Source of the DNA: Drosophila pseudoobscura
Lineage: Eukaryota > Arthropoda > Insecta > Diptera > Drosophilidae
NCBI RefSeq assembly: GCF_009870125.1
Contig: NC_046683.1
Location: 54,327,869 to 54,391,868 of the forward strand
Length of the DNA: 64,000 bases
Direction: 5' to 3'
Position 1 is the stretch's first letter; every line of letters starts with the position of its first letter. The notes under the pieces were generated by a model. The model saw only the letters and a program-made list of their open reading frames with translations. It did not search any database and was not told the origin of the DNA. Shown here in pieces: positions 56,001 through 64,000 of this stretch. Made by a program: the position numbers and the translations under genes.

Positions 56001-57340
56001 ATAAAAAAAGCTTTTCCAAAATGCCAGGGAAAAAATCTAATCTAATATAAATGAAAATATTATTTTATTTTATCAAGAACTGTGTATATTTGACTATGTT
56101 TTCAAAAGTGGCTTAGTTTTTCGACTGAAGGCCGGGGGAACGTGTCTGGAGACGGCTTCGAAACTAATTTTGCGTTTTTTCTGTCTCTGATGTCTCTGAT
56201 CGAAAGAATGATTTCAACACTGATTTTAGACGCCTTGTCTAGCTCACACCCCTTGCAGAGTTGAATACTTTTCAAAGTTTTTTCCAGTATTTCTTGTGCA
56301 ATTTTCTTGTCGTAGTTTTAATTGTGCTATACGAAAGGGTATGGACAACAGGCAAAAACAGCCAAGGCGACAGGCAAGGTTCGTACGAACCTCACCTCGC
56401 TTGTTAGGACTCAAAATCACTACAACTTTGCACAGCAAGGCAGGGTGATTTATGGTATTTTTAATACTTTTTGGTATTTTTTAAAGTCAAAATTGAGCCG
56501 ACGGTATCTTTACGGTATATCGCTAGAATAAATTTAATTTTTAAAGGTATATTTCAAAACAAAGGGTATAGAAACTTCTATGCGCAGTTTTTATTTTTAT
56601 TTCCGCTCCCTCAAATCCTTGTTGTTCATTCACTTTCCAACAATTTCTATTGGCGCGCTCAATGAAGGCCTAATTGAGAGTTTTTAGCACTCTCGCTCGC
56701 TTCAAAACAGTTAAGGCGCTCTTTTTCGCTCTCTTTGAATCGGCCAGACTCATGTGCCGAGAAATCAAAGCAGCATGTCCTGCAACAAGGCCAACATTGT
56801 GCATACCCTAGGGAAAAGGTTATTATAGAATTGGGGAAATGTTTTTCATCTCAGGCTCTAATGAATGCAGATTCTGCCATTCAGTCAGTCTCTGTTTAAA
56901 AGGTATTTCAGAGACCAAAAATTGGTATCTGGATCAAGATATTATAAAAATGGCAATACTCTATTTAACAAGCAACAAGTCTTCAAATACCAGCAACAGT
57001 GACGGGACTGTTTTTTTTTTGTTGAGCTTTTTTGTTTAAACCTTGATCTAGTCAAAAATTCAAGAAATGGGAGTACTTAAAAGTACAAGATTAACTTGTA
57101 GTCAATTTATTCATCAAAAGGATACAACTATGTGGGCAGAGCTGAGGGTCTCGGTTAGCCAGAATTATTCAACGGAATATCAAAATTGAGCAATTGGAAC
57201 GATTACTCTCTTACGTTGTTTTTGTTTGGCCTTTTTCGCTAAAACCTTTTTTAGGCAAAATTCTATAAAAACCAGTATTTAAGATAAGCCAGTCAAGTAG
57301 AAAATAGGTACATTAATCATATAAAATTATGATGGCATGG
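56001..57340. other. Intergenic region between Sap130 and Atg1
   Basis: No exon is supported. It contains further GGTATWTTT-type repeats (56450-56560), an earlier partial copy of the promoter-module block (GCAGAGCTGAGGGTC at 57136-57150, then AACGGAATATCAAAA), and T-rich tracts. Confidence 0.5.
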
Positions 57341-57515
57341 CTAAATGTTCTATATAGCTAGTAATATTCGTCGGAATATCAAAAACGAGGAATATGTTTA
57401 ATAGAACTTGAATTTGTCAGTATATTTACGGTATATTTTGAAAATGAGGCGGTATGTTTCGGTATATTTCTGAGGGTCGGACGGTATATTTTATCGATAA
57501 ATCCGCGGTCACACT
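57341..57515 (+). promoter_or_regulatory. Atg1 promoter with DRE, Motif 1 and repeat module copy E
   Basis: In order: TAGTAATATTC, GAGGAATAT, AGAACTTGAATTTGTC, AGTATATTTACGGTATATTT, AAAATGAGGCGGTAT, GAGGGTCGGACGG, GTATATTTTA, a perfect DRE TATCGATA (57492-57499) and Motif 1 GGTCACACT (57507-57515). DREF and M1BP are the known binders of the last two and drive constitutive genes. Transcription probably starts shortly after 57515, leaving a leader of about 600 bases before the ATG at 58128. Confidence 0.7.
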
Positions 57516-58127
57516 GGTGGTTTATGTTGTCGGTTGTCGTTTCTTGCAATGATTTAAGTTTTAAGTGTAATTGCTATAAGGTGTCTCGAGACCTTTCTTT
57601 AGGACCAGAATAAAATTTAAAGCCCGACTGCGGGGTACACACTATTTTTGTCGTGTGTGTGCAGCCGCGTTTGGTGCAGAATAACTACCAATTTCGGTAC
57701 AATAACACACACGGGTCCCATACACAAGGGGAGCGAGAAGCAGTTTAATTGAATTACAAGTGAAATTAAAGTGTGCTGTGTGCCTGCCTGTCTCCCCATA
57801 AAATTTCAAACTCAGGTGAATCGCAAGGAAAACAAACCGAGTTACGTGAAAAACCACAAAGTACAAGAAAGAATTCGCTGTTTGCTGTCCCCCCTCAGCC
57901 GTGCGAGAAAAAATTGATTTTCCACAATTGCAATTGAAAGGCAAAAGGCAGAAAGCAGAAAGAGGCAAAGAAAGGCAACTGCCGTTGACCGTGCGTGAGT
58001 GTGTTGTGTGTTTTTTCTGTGTGTGAGAGAGGGTGGTGTGGTGTGGTGTTGTGTGTAGTGTAAAGGGCGCGCGAGCGAAGGAGAGAGAGAGAGAGCGTAT
58101 CGAGACGTCGCATCCTCTTCGCATGCA

Positions 58128-61100
58128 ATGAATATTGTCGGGGAGTATGAATACAGCTCCAAGGATATGCTTGGCCATGGCGCCTTTGCTGTCGTCTACA
58201 AAGGGCGTCACCGCAAGGTAAGAACTAATAATAAAAAAACACTTTAATTTCGTCATTTGTAATTAACTTCTTTATCCCCCAAGTCCGAGTGTGCGTAATA
58301 TTGTTTATGAGGCTTATCTCTCATTCGCAAAACAAATGCAAAAAACAATATCAAAACTTATTAACAATGCGCCATTGTCAGTAGGTAAACACAAAATACG
58401 TCCCCGCAAACACAAACGCCAAAACATCAACGCGCGTTTGCTTTGCTTTGCAAAAATGTCGTCAGAGAGTGAAACAAAAATCAGCTGAGACTCCTCCTCG
58501 ACCGCCCCTCCCTTGCGGGGGGCTATTTATTATTTATCCATTGATAAATATCTATTCCACAAGCTGAATTTTGCATCCAAATCACAGCGCCATTTTGTTG
58601 TGCCTTGTTTTTGTTACAACTATTTCTATCCCTTTTCTTCCAGCATAGTTTTAATCGTCATTTATCTGCGGCCGCCTCTCGCACGTGCCTTCACACAAAG
58701 GCACGAAATTGCGTAGGCCTATGCGTGTGTGCTTTGCGTCTGTTTGTGTGGGCTTTCAAGTGCTTTTGAACTATTTCAGGGTCATGCCCGAAATAATTAA
58801 TTCTGAACAATTGCCTGTCGAATTATTGGGTCCTCCAGAAGGGGTCATAAAATTCAAATTTTTCTAAGAAAACTAAAGAAATTCAAATGTTTGTGTGGTG
58901 GAATGATGTGCTCCTGTAAGGTGTGATATCATATGCCACTGCTATCAGAGATCTCTCAGCATCACTTTAAAGTTGAAAAGCAAAAGCAAAAGCAAAACCA
59001 CAAAAAGCCATAAATAAAAGTAAAGTGAAAAGCGAAAACACTTTGCCAAGGCAGAGCCAGAAGCAGCAGCAGCAGCATCAACAGCTGCCTGCCCGCTATT
59101 GCATCAGCTGTTGTCTGTATCCATAATAAAAGCACCTTCCATATATGTATACATATAAATATATGCATTCATATGTACATATGTATGTTTGTACCAGTTT
59201 AAATTTGCTTCTATACGTTTTGTACATATGATTAGGCAGATAATATACTACCTGTACATACATATGTCTGTATGTATCTTTATGTATTGCCTGTTCAGGT
59301 ATATTCGGTTTAGCAACCGAATCGATATACACAGCTTCTAAAGAAATTCCAGCCAGCTGTAGTTTCACTTGTTTCTTCAAAGTTTTGCTTAATTTGATCA
59401 AAAATGTATCTACCAGTGTATTTTCAGCTTCGTCTCGTCATTAAATTGAAAATGTGTACAATAATGTACACTATTAATTACAAGTGCAGTGCAGTGCAGT
59501 GCGGTGCAGTGCCGGTGGGACAACAATGGCGTAATCGACTCCCTCCCACACGTACACCAGACACCAGAGCACTTGTCTCGCTCGCACACCCACCCCCCCT
59601 GCTACTATTGCTCTCTCCGTCAGTGCTGTGCCACTCTACCGCTCTACCGTTCTGCCACTTTGTCACTGTCTTTGTCTTTGTCTTTTTCTTTCATTGTGAA
59701 CCTTTTCTCTTTCTTCTTTTTATCTCCTTTTTCCAAAAAGATTTGAATTGATTTCGATGTATTTATTGTTGTTTCTTGTGTGTTTTTTTTGTATCTAAAA
59801 AGTCTGAAATGGTCTCTGGATTGTACTTCTATTAATCTAAGCACATTATCATTTCCTTGGGTTTCTTGGGCACATTTTGAATGCCTTTCCATGTGTTAAT
59901 ATCACTGCAATTCCTTTGGTTATTTTAAGCACCGTGAAGGACTTGTCAGACAGCCCACGATGGATTTATCTTCTTTAAGTATCTAAAGTCAGCATGTGCC
60001 CAAAAGAAGAGTCTCTAAAAATAGTCGGGAACATGTGTGTTCCATCGAGACAAAGACTAAAGACAGCTAAAGGAATAAAGAATATCTCCTCAGAGGAGAG
60101 ACACTAGTCCCAAGTGCTGTCTGCTCTGGCCTCTCCATGAATGAGACGTATCTTGCGGATCTTTATCTGTACGAGTATCTCAGGGATGCGCTGCGTGACA
60201 TGTGCCCAGACACAGACCTAGAACCAGACGACACGTGTTTCCATATTTCATAGAGGGGTTCCATTCGGTTCGGTTTGCTTTTATCGTGTTCCCTCAATTG
60301 CATAAGCTCATGCAAAAAATTACGAATACGAGTGTGTGTGCCCCGCCCCCGCCCCCGCCGTTGCCCCTCCTAGCCGCATGCTCCATGGCACATGGAACAT
60401 GGAACATTGTATTGTATCGTTGCACAATCTGTTCCGTTTCCCCCCCCCTCATCGTTTCGGATTTCCAGACATTTTGCATATTTACATATATTGTATTTGT
60501 TTATAGTTTGTGCAATGGCATTTTTGTTCATTCCATTTACTTTTTTGCATTTCAAAGGGAACGAAATGCATGTAGGTTTGAGATTATTCCCTTCTAGACT
60601 TGTGTGATAATGATTTAAATTGTTTTATAATCAATCAGATTGGAGTGTGGACACTACGAAGCTTCTAGGCGGGCCCTCTCTGTCTCTATCAGGCACAGCT
60701 CTCTAGGGTTTCCGAGACCATCTATAGTGTAATCCCTTTGCCAGCGATTAGTCTGGGCATTCGACTTTGAAACGGAAGTGAAATCCACCTTTCTGGTGGG
60801 AACCACTACGACACGTGCAGACCAAAACCGAGTGCTATAATACGCATAAATTAATTGAGAAAATGCCGCCAGTCATCTCTATATAGTGTAGATATTCTAC
60901 CATTTGTTTCGCAGACAAACTAGTTTGTCTTGTTCAGCTCCAGATCGGTTGTAGTACGAGTATTTCTATCGTCTGTTCTGTGCTGTTCTGTTCTGTCTGG
61001 TCTGGTCTGGTCTGTCAATTGGTCGTGAATTATGCGGTTATTGGTATAAGATATAAAAGTTTTGCGTCGCAAAATTAGAGAGAATTTCCGTGATACCTGG

Positions 61101-63187
61101 TGCTCCTCTGGCCACATCTGTATATATTTTCACCCGCCAAACCAGTTGGGAGTTTGTATCTCTCTGTCTCTCTCTGTCGTTGGCTGTGTGTATCCGTCAG
61201 ATACTCGCACTTGCACTCGCACTTGGTCTATGGATGATGTGCATTTCGTGTTGCCTGTGGGGATGGCTAGCTGGCTGCCACTCGTCGTTTCTCGCATTTT
61301 CTGCCACAATTGTTGCCTTTTTTGTCTTGCTATTTTTGGCCAAAAGAAATGCTGCCGTTTTTTCCTGTTGCTGTTAGTTGAGGACGGGGGGGCCATTGCA
61401 CCTAAGGCCTGCAAATTTCTTTCACCTTATCGTTGCCCCCTCCTGAGTTCATTGAACCCCCCAAAATAATAAAATTTACCTCCAAGCCCAAAGCCCAAAG
61501 CCCATAGCCCAAAACATTTTGAAACGCATTAAAAAACATGGTTTTTGGATCGCCCGAAATGGTGACTGTTGTCGGGGTCACCCTTTGGGAGTTGCCTTCG
61601 TTTTTTGACACCATTTTCGCTTCGGCCAGCAAATTTGTTGATTGGGGTGATTGGGTCAAGAACTGCTCGAGTGTACGCTGTGTGTGCTGTTTTTTTTTTT
61701 TGTATTTTTATGTACTTTCTAATCTAATCTCAAGTTCTTTTATGGCTTTTGGGGTGACGAGTGGCGTTAAGAAAGAGTTTAATAAATAAAAGTAGATCCA
61801 CAAAATTCTACAGAAACTCGTATGTTGCCACTGACCTGAGATACCATTGCCATTAATGTAATCTAGTCAAGCTCCAATGATCGCATGTCAATACCATATG
61901 AACAGGGAGGAAGGGAGGTAGGGAGGGAGGACAGAAAACACTGAACTCTGAAGATGGCCTGCAAACAAACAAACAAACAAGCAGAAACAGAAACAGAAGA
62001 TGTGCAAGGTCTTGGTTATCGGTTAGCAGAGAAGCTGCTGCATTTAATTTGTTTAAATATAAATCTTGAGAGACACACACACCCACACGGCAGAGTGATT
62101 GTCAGGCGGTGAAGAGAGCAGCACATATATCGATTTACAAGCCCCCATCATTCGAAGAGCGCGTGTTCGCGATCCAATCCGGGGGTTGGAGCACGGGCGG
62201 TGGGAAAGGGAAACCAATAGAATGCTAAACAGTACCAGTACTCGAATCAACCCATTCAGTAAATATATCTTTAACAAATATTTTGTACTTCTTCTCGGTC
62301 CCGAGTTACGCATGTTTTTCGTTTTCTCTTTGGCAAGAGACTAAATATATATCGGAGTAAGGGCGTGGATCATCTGGATATACTCGTACATATGTAAAGC
62401 CGTCTGTAACCGTCAAGGCTTTCTTGCCTCAGACACAGACAAAGACAAAGCGCCAAGAGTCATTGTTGTTACCTGCTTTGAGTGTTGAGTAAATAAGTTA
62501 ACTGAATGCGGGAGGGCCAGTTGGTGGGGGTTGGGGCCGGGGCCGGGGGCTTGCCTTATCAACCCTTACTCGTCGTAATTCCCAGCCATAACTTCGCTTC
62601 CGTTCCTTGCCGTTCGTCTGCTTTGTGGCCCAGTTGAATGCGTTTTTGCGTATCTAATAATAACAGCAAAACCGAGCGAGACCCGAGCACTCTTTGGCCA
62701 TCATCTGGGATTGGCATTTCCCTGTTCCCTGCCAGAGAGCTGCGGCCTCTCTTTCAATGCATTCCAATGAATGAAACGAATGTGAATGGCCGATAATTTG
62801 GTTCTCAAAATAAAAACTGTTTTGATAGCCTCCAAAAAATTGAAACCTTAAACCCCTTGAACCGATATCGAACGCAAATCATTCGATGTGTCGTCCCCAA
62901 AGGGGGAATTGATTAATTTCTATGAATTTGCTTTTAAAATTGGGTTAAATGTTCAAAGACTTGGAACGGAAATAAATATTAATGACATTGTTTTTCATTC
63001 TTTTTTGTTGTAGAAACACATGCAGGTGGCCATCAAATGCATTACCAAGAAGGGACTAATCAAGACGCAGAATTTGCTCGGTAAGGAGATCAAAATTCTA
63101 AAGGAGCTCACCGAACTGCATCATGAGAATGTTGTGGCTTTGTTGGACTGCAAGGAGTCCCAGGATTGCGTCAATTTGGTCATGGAG
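58128..63187 (+). CDS. Atg1: Autophagy kinase Atg1/ULK, 5' part (cut by window end)
   Basis: Two coding exons are visible: 58128-58217 (30 codons) and 63014-63187 (58 codons). The gene continues beyond 64000. The N-terminal lobe of the Ser/Thr kinase is clear: [22 protein letters not shown] (glycine-rich loop), VAIKCI with the ATP-anchoring Lys, [10 protein letters not shown] (helix C Glu) and ending at LVME before the hinge. Atg1 with Atg13/FIP200 starts autophagosome formation and responds to TORC1 and nutrients. The intervening intron is 4.8 kb. The leader before the ATG is GA/GT-rich. Nothing after 63187 to the window end looks like the next exon. Confidence 0.95.
58218..63013. other. Intron 1 of Atg1
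   Basis: 4.8 kb between donor GTAAGA (58218) and acceptor TTGTAG (63013). It includes a GTGCA pentamer repeat at about 59481-59510, an AGCAGC run near 59060, TACATATG microsatellite at 59140-59290, and a GTCTG repeat at about 60990-61015. No convincing exon or RNA gene was found on either strand. Confidence 0.55.
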
Positions 63188-64000
63188 GTAAGTCCGTGTC
63201 GCTGAAAGCGTCAAAAACTGCACAAGTACTCGTAATATCATGTTTTTATGGCTAAAACGTGTGCGCCCCCCCGCCCCTCAGTCCCGACGATGTGGTATTG
63301 GTATTGGTTTGGCCAGTTTCACGTCATATCACCACCTACCTCTCCTCTGCCCGCCACATTGCCTCTCTTTCTCGTTGGCTAAAATGCTACGCCATTAATT
63401 GCGGAAGTTGCGAAATGAATTTGTAAACAAAAATCAAGTGAGAATAGAATGGAATGGAATGCTAGGTGGTTCTTCTCATATTGGATTGTACAGGCCTACC
63501 CGGCATACCCTGGAACAGAAACTATAGAAATTACCCTATAAAAATACAAAAGCAAGGAACAATCAGTGGTAGGGTGGGGCCTAATTTTAGTATGGTGAAT
63601 CACTAGCCGCCGTGAATTCTCTTTCTCTTTTCCCCTGTGCCCTGGGGCAATTGCGTTGTTTTTGTCACCTCTTTATACAATGTGTGCTTAATTATATATT
63701 TCTTAATACGCATTTGTTAATTTACACCAGAATGCTCTCCCCCCCCCCGGTGCAGATCCATTTCGGATATTCTGTGCTCGAAGTTTGTTCAACTCTCGTG
63801 TGGAGAGGCGGTTCTGTGGGTGTGTGAGGGGTGGCGGTGGGACTACAGGTGTGCGCCGATTGCCAGCACTCAGTGTGTTTACAGAGTATGTGCTACGGGC
63901 ACTGCTATAATCTGGAAAGTAGGTCAAATGTCTGTGGCGAACGCGGCATTAGAAGGTTCTTTTTGGGCGATTGTTTGTTTGTTTCTTTGTTGTCCACAAC
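63188..64000. other. Start of Atg1 intron 2
   Basis: Begins with a consensus donor GTAAGT at 63188 and runs past the window end. It has a C-run at about 63741-63748. No exon was seen. Confidence 0.6.

Noticed and set aside
57642-58256. 204-codon minus-strand frame over the Atg1 leader
   Set aside because: Overlaps Atg1 5'UTR and exon 1, with low-complexity Ser/Leu/His composition from GA/GT repeats.
61402-62344. Possible genes inside Atg1 intron 1
   Set aside because: Short frames with no splice sites, family resemblance or poly(A) context; consistent with intronic noise.

Overview
This looks like a 64 kb piece of a Drosophila nuclear genome. It has compact multi-exon genes with GT-AG introns, opa-like CAG/GCN runs, (CA)n/(GA)n and TACATATG-type microsatellites, DRE (TATCGATA) and Motif 1 (GGTCACACT) core-promoter elements, and a DINE-1/mini-me-like repeat. 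Several proteins are recognisable fly orthologues. From memory, their D. melanogaster counterparts cluster near 69E on 3L (Muller element D). The dispersed repeats remind me of the obscura group (D. pseudoobscura and relatives), where that element is the X arm XR. The species call is an inference.

Layout. 1-1.6 kb: AT-rich DNA with a small GC-rich island. 1.6-2.2 kb: an unrecognised coiled-coil protein gene (+). 2.5-3.8 kb: a DINE-1-like element followed by decayed coding-like sequence. 5.0-7.3 kb: an equilibrative nucleoside transporter, Ent3-like (-). 9.0-11.4 kb: Wbp2, a GRAM/PPxY coactivator (-), divergent from an ENOX-type RRM protein gene (+, 12.1-18.3 kb). 19.5-37.1 kb: a sugar/trehalose transporter gene (+) with one or more distal first exons and a large regulatory intron. 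37.3-37.5 kb: a 71-codon gene (-). 39.6-48.7 kb: a ten-exon gene (-) for a 2,359-residue protein that joins AT-hooks, a duplicated C2H2 zinc-finger module and a TFIIIC110/GTF3C2-like WD domain. 49.7-50.5 kb: splicing factor Sf3a2 (+), convergent with Sap130 of the Sin3 deacetylase complex (-, 50.8-55.6 kb). 58.1 kb to the window end: the 5' part of the autophagy kinase Atg1 (+), cut by the window edge.

The genes do not form an operon. They are mostly housekeeping genes (splicing, chromatin, Pol III transcription, autophagy) in divergent or convergent pairs with short intergenic gaps, next to regulated transporter genes with long introns. I assembled exon structures by hand from splice sites and reading phase. 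Every multi-exon CDS that is complete in the window closes in frame.

Most interesting signals: (1) a repeated promoter-proximal module (GGTATATTT/GAGGGTCAGAC) in the same orientation just upstream of three unrelated genes, Wbp2, the TFIIIC-like gene and Atg1; (2) a near-perfect inverted repeat flanking a single 107-nt exon of the ENOX gene; (3) two tRNA-like, A-box/B-box units inside an intron of the TFIIIC-like gene; (4) a family of AT-rich TIR elements; (5) a cluster of perfect CRE palindromes in the sugar-transporter 5' region.
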